Origin: Histoplasma ohiense
Lineage: Eukaryota; Ascomycota; Eurotiomycetes; Onygenales; Ajellomycetaceae
DNA length: 64,000 nt
Assembly (NCBI GenBank): GCA_017607445.1
Contig: JAEVHH010000003.1
Location: 5,022,001 to 5,086,000 of the forward strand
Reading direction: 5' to 3'
Positions 1 to 9,459 of this stretch are shown piece by piece. The notes under the pieces are model-generated. The model was not told where the DNA came from. It did not search any database and saw only the letters and a program-made list of their open reading frames with translations. Position numbers and translations under genes: made by a program. How positions within the stretch are numbered: position 1 is the first letter of the stretch; every line of letters begins with the position of its first letter.

Positions 1-1002
1 GAGGCTGGGAGAAAGGCTGGGAAAAGGCTACCCGGAGGTTCCCACCCACCTCAAACAGAAAGCTGTATCAAATGCTTCTTAGTGGGGCAGATAAGGAACA
101 AGGTGGTTGGGATTTCCATACTTTTTCATTCTTGGTAATTTTTCCCTTTTTATCCCTGCTAATGTAAGGGGGTTTAGGTTCCTGCAGATACTTGGCAGGG
201 AGAGAATGAATGCTTGGGGTTTTCAATAATACCAATGCAAGCTATGAGAAGTGATGATAGTTGTTTGATTCCCCGCAAATGGACGTTGTCGACGTGGCCG
301 AATTTCACAGCAAGCATTAATATATTCATGTATATATGTATCTTCCTACCATGGAATGCGAGGTATCGGATTTGACAAGTTGAAAGTATAAATATTCCTG
401 TATGGCTACTATGAAATTGACTTTTTGTTCTCTCACACTATCGGTTTCTGTTATCTTCGAATGTACCAGATCTGGATTTTGTCCATGTCGCTTCAATAGC
501 CTTCCCATATTCTCCGTTTACCCTTTTTCTTTTCTTCTTGACGACTTAAGAGAGGCATTCCCGGTCTTTAATTTCTCTGCTTTATTCGTCGTTAGTTATT
601 ATTGTCCTTCGCGCCTTTGCCGTTTGTCACCTGGCTTAACTCTTGCTCAGGATAGAGCAATAACTTCTGCTGGTGGCTCAACTGCCACATGCCACGTTCT
701 TCTTGAGAAATCACTCGATAATTATTTGGCCTTGCCATTCATTCCTGTTTTTAATACCGTTCTGCGCTATCCCGCCATTCTCCATCTGATCAATCCGCTT
801 AGTCCACTCAGACCTTGCTCTTGGAGGCTCTTGCAGAGTCACCCCTCATTTCCATTGTCATCTAACACATTGGTAGCTGCGATCCTAGCTGTGATCCGAT
901 TACAATATCAGTCATTGCATACAACCTTTCAGCGCTCCAGCCCAGCACGGAACGGCCTTCAAACGTTTGAAAATTCATAGAGAATTTCCACCTTTTGTCA
1001 GA
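1..1002. other. Upstream non-coding stretch, no gene recognised
   Basis: No protein family, RNA gene or repeat is recognisable here. A 192-codon open frame on the plus strand (402-980) has no family resemblance, shows no splice structure and ends just before the start of the next gene, so I read this stretch as intergenic sequence plus 5' UTR of the gene at 1003. Base composition is mixed and CpG is present, unlike the repeats after 18,680. Confidence 0.5.
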
Positions 1003-1584
1003 ATGGGCGACATCGCCGAGGCCAGTGAACTCCTCCCGTCGCCGTGGACCAGTTATACACAACCACCACCACCAATACCACGACGAAATCCATTCCGCAA
1101 CGCCAGGAGCATGTCGACAACAAGCAGCCCCATCTCTTCTCCAGACTCTAGCCCCACAAGCTCAAGCCGGCGGAGCCATTGCTCAGCATCCCTGAATCGT
1201 ATGTGTCACCGTAGCCGCAGTGGCAGCCCGTTCACAATGCGTTCTGCAACCTCATCATTTCGACTGTCATCTCTACTTCTCCGTCGTCGGCCGTCTACTG
1301 TGGATTTGGCGCTGAGTGAAGAGCGTTATCGGTGTGCTGAGGACTCGGTCGAGAAGATTGGGTTGGGCCTTATGGAGCCGCGACCTGTAGATCCTATCCC
1401 AGCGCCAATGATCATTGGGGATGCGGAGGCCAACTTCAATTGGAACATGAACATGAGTATTAGACCGTTGTCTGATGTTGGGTCAGATGGTGATAATACG
1501 AAACACGTCAATTCGTTGCGGATAGGTATTAAACCACGGTTTGTTATGGGTGGGATTTTCGAGGTCATGGAAGGGTCGGCTTAG
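1003..1584 (+). CDS. Unrecognised serine/arginine-rich protein, 193 aa
   Basis: This is an uninterrupted 194-codon frame starting at the ATG at 1003 (MGDIAEASELL). The frame is open further upstream but has no earlier ATG. Residues about 20-110 are low-complexity, rich in Ser, Pro, Arg and Thr. The C-terminal half is more ordered, with a segment RRRPSTVDLALSEERYR followed by GLGLMEPRPVDPIP and a hydrophobic end (FVMGGIFEVMEGSA). No signal peptide, membrane segment or catalytic motif is visible. The ordered C-terminal half argues for a real gene, but I do not recognise the family and assign no function. It could be one exon of a longer gene; I saw no convincing additional exon. Confidence 0.5.
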   Translation: MGDIAEASELLPSPWTSYTQPPPPIPRRNPFRNARSMSTTSSPISSPDSSPTSSSRRSHCSASLNRMCHRSRSGSPFTMRSATSSFRLSSLLLRRRPSTVDLALSEERYRCAEDSVEKIGLGLMEPRPVDPIPAPMIIGDAEANFNWNMNMSIRPLSDVGSDGDNTKHVNSLRIGIKPRFVMGGIFEVMEGSA

Positions 1585-2342
1585 AGAAGTCTCTAACTTA
1601 CGGGGATACAACTAAATTTACTGATCCTGGCAGCCTGAGTTGTGGGACATCCAAGTGGTTGTATTAGTTAGCATGGAGGCTGCTGATATGTGCGGTGCGC
1701 TAGTCTGTAATCAACAAAATTAGCACAGCTCTCTTCGGTGACCTTACTGATTTCCCATGCTTTCAATTTTTTGTCCTTTGTGAGACAGGAAAGGCGATGC
1801 AATCTGAACCATTGTTATGGGCCGTACGCAGGGATCAGATGGTTGCATTTCTTGACAGCATACTGCTCAATGCAATTAAGTCCTCACCCCATAGCACACC
1901 AGTGTTTACCGGGATGCGGAACAAGTATACTCCGTAGACATATGAAGATCAGTAAATGGTATGTGTACACCGTAAGTAGGGCTGAGCCTGAGCTGAACAT
2001 AAACCCTCCGTCCGTAGTCCTGGCGCGTGGCGGCCGGCATTGATTCATGGGTACGTTCCCGGGTGACAAAAGCCCATGCTTATTTAGTCAATACCCCCCA
2101 AGTCGGCGCGGGACGTATATGTATGCCGGCATCTACTCCGTACAAGCGGCGACTTTTGCAAGCGTTTGGGCCAGGCGCAAGTTCTGGCCTTGCCTGTACC
2201 TTGAGAAACACAACTGCAGCCAAAACCTTGATCATTATTTATTTTCGCTCTCGCCGCCGCCATTTTTCGCCTCATTGTTCATGCTACGTCCCTCGTCGCC
2301 AATCTCGCTCAAGCCCGTAATGATAGCGCAGTGTATTACGCT
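1585..2342. other. Intergenic region between two plus-strand genes
   Basis: This holds the presumed 3' end of the 193-aa gene and the promoter/5' UTR of the sphingoid-base kinase. Several short overlapping frames occur, none with family resemblance. No tRNA, repeat or tandem array is seen. Confidence 0.5.
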
Positions 2343-4074
2343 ATGACTATTGACACCGCACTCGGTGCTGGTCTGTCCGGCGACAACGGGATGGCGTCGG
2401 TCACGGATGGCCTCCTCCAGTCCAACTCAGAAAACAGCGCAACGCTTCCCGTGGGAAGAAATGTTTTCTTGACTCTGACAGATGATGCGCTCATTATTAC
2501 TGGTAAGTATCGTAGAGTGCAAGACATCCGACTCTCAGAAACTTGCGAACAGTGGTTTGGCTTACTGGGAAATACTTTCTTTGTAGATAAAGGCATGAAG
2601 TCGAAGTCACAGCGCCGTTGCTGCAGTTTTCCAATTCCTGGTGAGACTCGTTTCTCTCGCCCAGTTATTGTTCCTATGATTTCCGGGCTCTTGAGGTTCC
2701 AAAAATTTTGTCTTTCAACAATTCAGCAGACGTAGCTTCTGACTCCTATCCTCTTTCGAAGGCTCCGCTTCGCAATCTATCCCGTATTTCAACATCCTCT
2801 GGGTTGAACTTTCTGACGACTATATTACGATTAAATATGTCGACCAAGTTACCAAGAAAGATGTTACACTTCGTTCAGTGCAATACTCAGTCAACCTTGA
2901 GAATAAATCCAAAGCCAAAACATGGACCCAGGAGCTTCTTGACTCGGCCTACGGCAAAGCGCAACGGGAAAAGCGCATTAAAGTCCTCATAAACCCCTTT
3001 GGTGGAAAAGGCCACGCCCCAAAATATTACCTCAGATACGTCGAGCCAATTTTCGCAGCCGCTAAATGCCAAGTCGATGTCGAATCAACAAGTCACCGAG
3101 GGCACGCAGTCGACATCGTGGAGAAGCTTGACGTCAATGCATATGATGTTGTCGTAGCCTGTTCGGGAGATGGTATACCTTACGAGATCTTTAATGGGCT
3201 AGCAAAGAAGCCAAATGCGAGCGAAGCTCTGCGGAAAATTGCCGTGGCTCACATACCTTGCGGGTCGGGAAACGCAATGAGCTGGAATCTCAATGGAACT
3301 GGCAGGGCTAGTCTGGCCGCCGTTTCTATTGTCAAGGGCTTGAGAACTCCACTTGATTTAGTCTCCATCACTCAAGGTGATAAACGCACAGTGTCATTTT
3401 TATCCCAGTCTTTTGGTATTATCGCTGAATTAGACCTGGGTACCGAGAATATCCGGTGGATGGGCTCCGCGCGATTCACATACGGATTCCTGGTACGATT
3501 GCTTGGAAAGACAGTCTATCCCTGCGACCTTGCTATTAAGGTCGAACTCGACAATAAAGAATTGATCAAAGATCACTACCGCGCTGGGTCGCAAAGAAGA
3601 AGCCTTGACCAACTACGCGATGAAGAATCATCAGACGCTGTCGGCCTCCCACCTTTACGGTATGGCACCGTGAACGACCCGCTACCCGATGGCTGGACTC
3701 TGGTGCCACACGATAAACTAGGCAATTTCTACGCGGGCAACATGGCATATATGGCTGCGGACACCAACTTCTTTCCCGCCGCACTCCCCAACGACGGATG
3801 TATGGATCTCATCACAGTGAACGGCGACATTAGTCGACGGACTGCAATCCAGATGCTTATGTCTGTTGACGATGGCGCATTCTTCGATATGCCCGAGGTC
3901 AACGTGCGGAAGGTTACTGGCTACAGAATTATCCCCAGAGACCGGAAAGAAGGATACATCAGTATTGATGGGGAGCAGGTGCCATTTGAGCCTTTCCAAG
4001 CGGAAGTCCATAAAGGACTTGGAACGGTCCTATCCAGATCTGGATACAAATATGAAACTAACGGATTGAAGTGA
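2343..4074 (+). CDS. Sphingoid long-chain-base kinase (LCB4/5, sphingosine-kinase type), 508 aa
   Basis: It should phosphorylate sphinganine/phytosphingosine to the 1-phosphate, at membranes, with ATP. I place exons at 2343-2502, 2587-2640 and 2762-4074. Intron 1 starts GTAAGT and ends TTTGTAG; intron 2 starts GTGAGA and ends at a less usual AAG after a CTGAC branch site and pyrimidine tract. The joined frame is exactly 509 codons including the stop. The diacylglycerol-kinase catalytic domain follows a PH-like N-terminal part: NPFGGKG at about 149-155 (nucleotide binding), SGDG at 206-209 with IPYEIFNGL, and PCGSGNAM at about 237-244. A C-terminal DGEQVPFEP completes the typical fungal arrangement. 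The short middle exon (54 bp, including two adjacent Cys) is the least certain part; its reading frame is fixed by both neighbours. It converges with the Rrp1 gene. Confidence 0.88.
2503..2586 (+). other. Intron 1 of the sphingoid-base kinase gene
   Basis: The 84-bp intron has a GTAAGT donor and a TTTGTAG acceptor. Removing it restores the frame into the 54-bp exon. Confidence 0.7.
2641..2761 (+). other. Intron 2 of the sphingoid-base kinase gene, AAG acceptor
   Basis: The 121-bp intron has a GTGAGA donor. In the frame required by the downstream conserved segment there is a TGA at 2740-2742, so the acceptor must lie after it. The only AG available is at 2760-2761 (CGAAG), preceded by CTGAC and a pyrimidine-rich run. 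Confidence 0.65.
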
Positions 4075-4594
4075 AGATGATGGGTGATGACATCATCTCA
4101 CCCCTTTCTATTTCACTGCTGCTGTCTTCATTGATTATATTTATCTTCTGTGATGGGATACAACTAGCTACGGGTTTGTGTTTTCTGATTGTTGCTTGTT
4201 GCCTGTACAATTGCGATTCTCTTTATTCTTTTCTCTTATCTCTTTTACTTTCGTTTAATGCTGTTCACTACAAATACTAAACCGAGCTCTATATCAAGAA
4301 AAAGATACCCCTGTCCCTGACTGTCCATCATGTATATGCAACTTGGCTCCAACATCCCTCTTCTCTATTTCTCATTCGACTTGCATAAATACGCTAGACT
4401 CAGTGGTCTAACTCTTTACATCTTTTCCCTCTCCCTTGCGTGTAAAAACTTAGCGATAGGTAGTTACTTTTCTTAAAAAATTTCTCTGTATAAAAGAATA
4501 CGGGATGTTGGCATTCGTTCTTAATGGTAGTAACCATTGATAGATACATACTATTTCACTTGGTTTCCCTTCTCGTTGTGTGATTTTGATTTTG

Positions 4595-4627
<33 letters not shown>

Positions 4628-4925
4628 ATATTCTCTCTCCCGATAAGGCCCTTCTCCCTCCCGATGCATTTTCCCTTCCCAGAATTTTATTATTTGAAAG
4701 GTCTTATATCGTATGTTCCAACACCCCGTTTTGTATGATAATATATGTATTGTCAGTTTCATTTTCTGGATATCGCGCAAAGGGGCATTGAGTGATAAAC
4801 ACAGGATGAGTGAAATACGCTGTTTTATTGTGACAGGAAAAAAGGGTTTACGTACACCTAAACTGCTCTTAAGACATGAAAAGAGAAAAGAACGCTGACA
4901 ATGAATTTATCAAATTAAACAACAA
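4075..4925. other. Convergent intergenic region with a 31-nt T run
   Basis: This separates the 3' ends of the kinase (+) and Rrp1 (-) genes. It is pyrimidine-rich and contains an uninterrupted run of 31 T at 4596-4626. The frames over this run are low-complexity artefacts. No gene is seen. Confidence 0.6.
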
Positions 4926-6312
4926 TCACCCTTCAATACCTCCCCATCCTTCCTCCTCCTCATTCTCCTCCTCATCGTCAGTTTTCTTCCTCTCCCTAAC
5001 TCCCCACTCCACCAACCGCTCATCATCTAATACCACCCCAGCCCGCTTCCTAACCAGCTTCGAAATGCTCTTCTCCTGTAGCCTAACAATCGGACGAAGA
5101 AGTAACTCCATCGGCACACCCGTTTTCAGCTGCCACTTCTTCTCTTGTGTCTTCCCGGCAACTGTCGGGCTTCCCGCCTCATTGCCCTCACTACCATCTT
5201 CCCCAGTCTCATTCCCATCTCCATCAGCCTCAACCTCAACAGCAGCAACCTTCTCAATCTCATCCAACCAAATATCCAACAAATGATACCGCAGCCCATC
5301 AGGCCCCTTGTGCATCCGTACAGAAGGATTTTCATTGCCATTGTCATTTTCCGGGTCGAAATTAATCGGACACAGCGGGCCCTCTTCCAGCATGTCAAGG
5401 TATATTCCTAGCTCCTTCCAGATCCCCAAGTCTCCAGACTCAGCGGTCCCCACGCCATTTCCATCCGCTTCTTCACCCCTCTTCCGCTTCCCTAGACTTC
5501 CTTTCCGCTTTCCAGGACCCTCTTTTTCCCCCCTCCTTTCCCTTTTTCCCTGCTCCTTCTTCACTCCCGCCCGCGCCCCTGACAAACCCTTCGCCAAAAA
5601 CACCTCAAACGCAACACCCACATAACACCGGATTAGATAGAGATATTTATCCAGCCGTAGTCGATCTAGGGAGTGGAAGTCGCGCGACATGGTTGTCCAG
5701 AATGCTCGCAGGAATGGTTGGAGGATTTGCGCAGGGAGAGAGGGGACGAGTGTGAAGGAAAGCGAGCGCGCGAGGGATTGTTGGGTTAGAGGACGGTCGG
5801 AGTGGTAGAAGCCTGTTTGATTTTTTGATTTGATTTCTCCAATATTAGTAATTTTTTTTCTTCTTTTTTTGGGGGGGGTTGACATTGGGATTGGAGTGCA
5901 AGGAATGTGCCATTTTTGGATATCACTCAGTTTAGGGAGGACGGTGGGAGACGGGGGAAGAACGCATACAGAAGAATAGCCCTTTCCATATCTTTAATAG
6001 CTCGACAAGCTGCAAGTCTCTCCGGCTTTGGATGAAGCGGGTTAGCGAGTCAAGGGCCTTGTCGCGGGTTCGTTTATCTGGAGGGAAGGAGGAAAAGGCG
6101 ATAAAATTAGCCGCATGTTTCTAACAGCTTTTTATCTCCATCGTATAATTGATCATACAACTTTTTGTGTTTAAAAACATTTATTTTTCATATCGAAGAT
6201 ACAATTGAAAGTCCCTTCTTTCGAAGACACATTGGATAAATGTATAAATTCAAGTCAACATACCGCTGGAGGCTAACTCCCGAATGAACGGAGTTTGCGC
6301 GACGTTCTCCAT
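4926..6312 (-). CDS. RRP1: Ribosomal RNA processing protein Rrp1/Nop52, 347 aa
   Basis: Rrp1/Nop52 is a nucleolar factor for 60S subunit pre-rRNA processing. Reading the minus strand I place exons at 6312-6264, 6077-5970 and 5812-4926; both introns have GTATGT/GTATGC donors and CAG acceptors, and the joined frame is exactly 348 codons including the stop. The first exon supplies MENVAQTPFIRELASS, the second DKRTRDKALDSL and LLKIWKGLFF, and the third opens with YHSDRPLTQQ; this order is the Nop52 signature. RLRLDKYLYLIR (about 103-114) and GLRYHLLDIWLDEI (about 225-238) belong to the same domain. A Lys/Arg/Gly-rich insert occupies about 133-171 and the C-terminus is strongly acidic (runs of Glu). 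Without the two small exons the gene would be called with a false N-terminus extended into intron 2. Confidence 0.92.
5813..5969 (-). other. Intron 2 of the Rrp1 gene
   Basis: This is a 157-bp intron on the minus strand with a GTATGC donor next to 5970 and a CAG acceptor next to 5812. It includes a T-rich/G-rich stretch. Splicing joins ...GLFFC to FYHSDRP, which matches the family's spacing. Confidence 0.85.
6078..6263 (-). other. Intron 1 of the Rrp1 gene
   Basis: This is a 186-bp intron on the minus strand with a GTATGT donor, a GCTAAT-like branch site, a pyrimidine tract and a CAG acceptor. It follows a 49-bp first coding exon. Confidence 0.85.
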
Positions 6313-6911
6313 CTCGATGTGAAGTCCGAAAAGGGAGCTGCGCAAAACAGCAAACACGCTGCTCCCGCTCGGAACTTTTTCAAAAACACGGAGTATGCCA
6401 ATAAGGAAATTAAATAAGTTGAAAGCCGATCAAAAAAAAAAAAAACAATAAAATTGGCTCCGGCCGCACAATACTACTAGTAGTAATGTGAACTGTGTCT
6501 GTTCTCGTGGATGGATTTTTTCTGCGGTGTTCTTATAGTTCTTTTGCTGTTTCGCTTGAGGGGACAATTGAGAGGTCGGAGTAAGATATCAAATCTGGAG
6601 ATCCAGATGCTCCGTATAATATCGGCTGGTGAAGAACGGAGCTATTCTTTTATTTTTCTCCCACTCGTTCTGTTTCAACGAGTTCTATTTTTTTTTTTCG
6701 GTGGTAAATATTGGATGTTTGCACTGTTTGGTCGCCGGTCTTGGCACTCTCTCAGTCGGATACCAGATCTAATCTGTTCATTACCAAGGAGATGACGACA
6801 ACCCTAACCAAGGATATCTAATAACCAGGGCATATACGTCAAAAAAAATAAGAATCTTCCTTTTTTGGGGAGGGACATAGAGAAAACACAACAAAAGGGT
6901 CAAACAAAAAA
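6313..6911. other. Intergenic region upstream of Rrp1
   Basis: This is the presumed Rrp1 promoter (A-rich run near 6431-6444) and the spacer to the tRNA gene. No coding sequence or repeat family is recognised. A 94-codon plus frame at 6511-6795 has no family resemblance. Confidence 0.5.
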
Positions 6912-6997
6912 GGTCTCACTGGGATTCGAACCCAGGTTACCGGAAGTTTTGATGCGGTCGTCAAAATCCGGTGTCATAACCACTAGACCATGAAACC
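6912..6997 (-). tRNA. tRNA-Gln(TTG) with a 15-nt intron
   Basis: On the minus strand the ends GGTTTCA and TGAGACC pair as a seven-base acceptor stem. The T arm is CTGGG-TTCGAAT-CCCAG. The anticodon stem CCGGA/TCCGG encloses a loop in which TTG (6962-6964) occupies positions 34-36, giving Gln for CAA codons. Extra sequence at about 6946-6960 sits one nucleotide 3' of the anticodon, the standard place for a tRNA intron. Mature length without it is about 71 nt. No other tRNA was found in the window. Confidence 0.93.
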
Positions 6998-8036
6998 GCC
7001 AGAACATTTGGTAGGCGCTGGTCCAATGTGTTTAAATATCTGTTGGAACCATGTTTGTCGAAGATTAATGGATGGCTCAAGAGCGAATCCAATTTGTTTT
7101 CATAAATACTCCTCTATTCAGAATTCGAAAAATTTTCCTCCCTGTTCTATCTTCAGGGTTGCTGCAACCCCTCCGATTGTCATAATACTGGCCTCTTGAA
7201 AACCGGCTTATCCCAGTTCCCTGATCTTTTTACTTTTTATTGATTAAAAATCGATTAACAATATAACTAAATGGGGAAGTGGAATAAATCACCAGTTTTT
7301 TCATTTCATTTATTTTAAAGATAATGCTGTCCCTGAGTTACCAACATATTACTAGCTGCTTTATTAGTCAGACTGCGAAGAAAAATAACTGCTGAAAACT
7401 GCCCGGATGATGGCTATAGTCATCATAAAATAGTCAAAAAAGAAGGATTTGCTGAAACAAGGGGTATTGCGCAAGGCTAAACCTGACGGCAGGAAGGATG
7501 GGGGGGGAAAGGAAAGAGGATAGCCATAATTATATGTCAGATATGGTAACTTGCTATGGCCATTTCATATTCGAGGGAAAACAAAGAAAGGTTTGGAAGG
7601 GCTGATGGCGTATACGAATGGCAATTGAGGGTTCGGGAGGAAATCTCCAGAAACACTGCGCAAGAAATTATAGGGAAAATTGAAACTCATGATACGAAAA
7701 AGGAAGCCAGGAAAAGTGAAAAGAGTGAAAACAAACCATACCAGAAGATAAAACGATCAATCGCGGATGATGAAATAAACAAATACACAAACAAAAAATA
7801 CTCCCCACAAAATCATGGTCATTCCGCTAGAAATAAACTCCCGCTCCAAAACATGAGAAAAGTGAGGATAGGAGACCTACGAGGCCAAGAAGAGGTAGAA
7901 ACGAAGTCTCGGTAAAAATATGGTTCGGGTACGGATGACAATGTTAGTTCGCAAAGCCTGACAGTAGCGATATTTATGAGAGGAGGGCGTGTGCATGGCG
8001 ATGGAGTATATGTTTGAAAAATGAATATGAGAAATG
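6998..8036. other. Intergenic region, 3' side of the UBTD-like gene
   Basis: This is A-rich sequence between the tRNA-Gln gene and the UBTD-like gene. A 119-codon plus frame (7556-7915), rich in Lys, Glu and Asn, shows no family resemblance and lies antisense to the likely 3' UTR of the neighbour, so I do not call it a gene. No repeats are seen. Confidence 0.45.
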
Positions 8037-9459
8037 TCAGCTTCGGGAACCGGGAACTACCAGGGCATTTACGACGTGGCCTTCTTTCCAGCCCTGGGAT
8101 AATAGGCTTTCTTGTTCTTTGAGAATTTTGCCTAGATACGCTATTCGGACGCGCTGTTTCCCGACAATCTGTTTATTTGAGGAGGGCCAAGGTCAGCTCA
8201 ACAAGCTCTATATAAATACTAGCTGCCGAGGTCTCCCAAGAGAGAAGAAAACGGACAAAGGAATGGTTTCTGGAGAAAATCAGATACATACCCCGGCTTC
8301 AGCCTGGATTCTCCGCGCTAATACTCCCACCGTGTGATTCTTCCCAATCATCACCGTCGCATCCGGACCTCCTCGGTCACTCAACCTCGCAGAAATCTTT
8401 ATCAGGTCTCTTTCACTAGCTTTCCCCTTCTCCTCGCGCCGCCTCTCAATGTCATCCGCCTCATCATCATCCGAATCCACATCAACAGCGAGTTTATTAC
8501 GTTCAACGTCCTCCCCAAGCTCCACAGTCGTAGCGCATATGGTATTACCGTCAGTGGCATCTGCAGACTCCTCAACCACATTAACCGGATCCATCGCAAT
8601 GTACTCTGGAATGCGGTATAAAATGCCACTCTCGTCGTAGCAGCCATCACACATGTCGCCTGTCGGGACGGTAATCCCTGCAGCGTCCAAGATGCCCTGC
8701 GCTGTAGCGATATCTTCCGCACGCACAAGGGAGGTAGCCGCTGCTAGGGCAGCCCATATTTCTGGTCTTCCAGTCACTCGGGTGTCAAAAAAAAGCTCCC
8801 GTTCGCGGACAAGTTGTTCCCGTGTCCATTCTCGGCGGATGCTTTGCCATATGTGTGGGTGTATCGCTTGGTTATAGTGGACATCCAGGGGGACACCGAC
8901 TAGGGCCCGTCGGCGGCGAACGGATCGTGAGACTGCAGAGCGATTGTGATGGCTCTGGGCAGTTTCGTCGGTGGTGGCGCGATTGAGGATGGGATGTGTC
9001 GGGCTGGTGGGAGTGGGAGATTGGTCAGACTCTCCTATTTCAACGGGTTAATACGATCTGAAGTTGTGTTGAGGGGAGAGAAGTTTCTAACCTCGAGAGG
9101 AGGTGGATATGCAACAGCCCTATTGAAGAAGCATGGAGGTTAGCGACCGCCGATCTATAACACAAGATATATAGAGGTAACTCGTGGTGGTGATAACAAC
9201 AAGAGCGGACGACGGCATCGTCCAGCAGCGGCCACTGGGCAGAAAGTTGGGTGAGCCAGGAATATCGAAATGTCGTTAAAGAAACACCCGCGTAAACAGA
9301 GGTTCTTAAAAGGCAAGAAGAACAAAAATCTCAAACTACTGGAGAGGATTTCCCAAACCCCCGGCAAGTGGATGAAGCTTGAGGACAGCTTCAGGAGCTC
9401 TAGATATGCATACACATCCGTCCATAGAAAGGCATAGAGGTATGTAAGGCACTCACCAT
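8037..9459 (-). CDS. UBTD1/2-like protein: DC-UbP N-terminal domain plus C-terminal ubiquitin-like fold, 301 aa
   Basis: Family members bind ubiquitin-pathway enzymes; no enzymatic activity is expected. On the minus strand I place exons at 9459-9457 (the ATG alone), 9119-9092, 9034-8292 and 8168-8037; all introns are GT-AG and the joined frame is exactly 302 codons with the stop. The product starts MGCCISTSSR, a classic N-myristoylation/palmitoylation context. The UBTD domain spans about 65-160: WTREQLVRERELFFDTRVTG, then RPEIWAAL, and CYDESGILYRIPEY at about 142-155. After an acidic linker (Asp-rich near 196-205) the ubiquitin-like domain spans about 221-297, ending GWKEGHVVNALVVP. The single-codon first exon is inferred from a GTGAGT donor directly after an ATG and from the family MGCC start. 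It is the least certain element; the rest is firm. Confidence 0.87.
8169..8291 (-). other. Intron 3 of the UBTD-like gene
   Basis: This 123-bp intron has a GTATGT donor after the codons for EAG and an AAACAG acceptor. It splits the ubiquitin-like domain, so a call limited to the long exon would lose the last 44 codons. Confidence 0.85.
9035..9091 (-). other. Intron 2 of the UBTD-like gene
   Basis: This 57-bp intron has a GTTAGA donor and an AAATAG acceptor, and it joins the 28-bp MGCC exon remainder to the main exon in frame. Confidence 0.75.
9120..9456 (-). other. Intron 1 of the UBTD-like gene (after the start codon)
   Basis: The 337-bp proposed intron lies between the ATG at 9457-9459 (followed directly by GTGAGT) and a TTCAATAG acceptor preceded by GCTAAC. 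It is required because the exon encoding GCC has no ATG of its own. Confidence 0.6.

Noticed and set aside
402..980. 192-codon plus-strand frame near the window start
   Set aside because: No family resemblance, no ordered segments, and it ends just before the next gene; likely a chance frame in intergenic or UTR sequence.
4596..4626. 31-nt T run as a terminator or retroposition tail
   Set aside because: It lies between two convergent RNA polymerase II genes with no adjacent retroposed sequence; treated as a simple homopolymer.
7556..7915. 119-codon Lys/Glu-rich plus frame
   Set aside because: A-rich composition, no motif, antisense to the probable 3' UTR of the UBTD-like gene.
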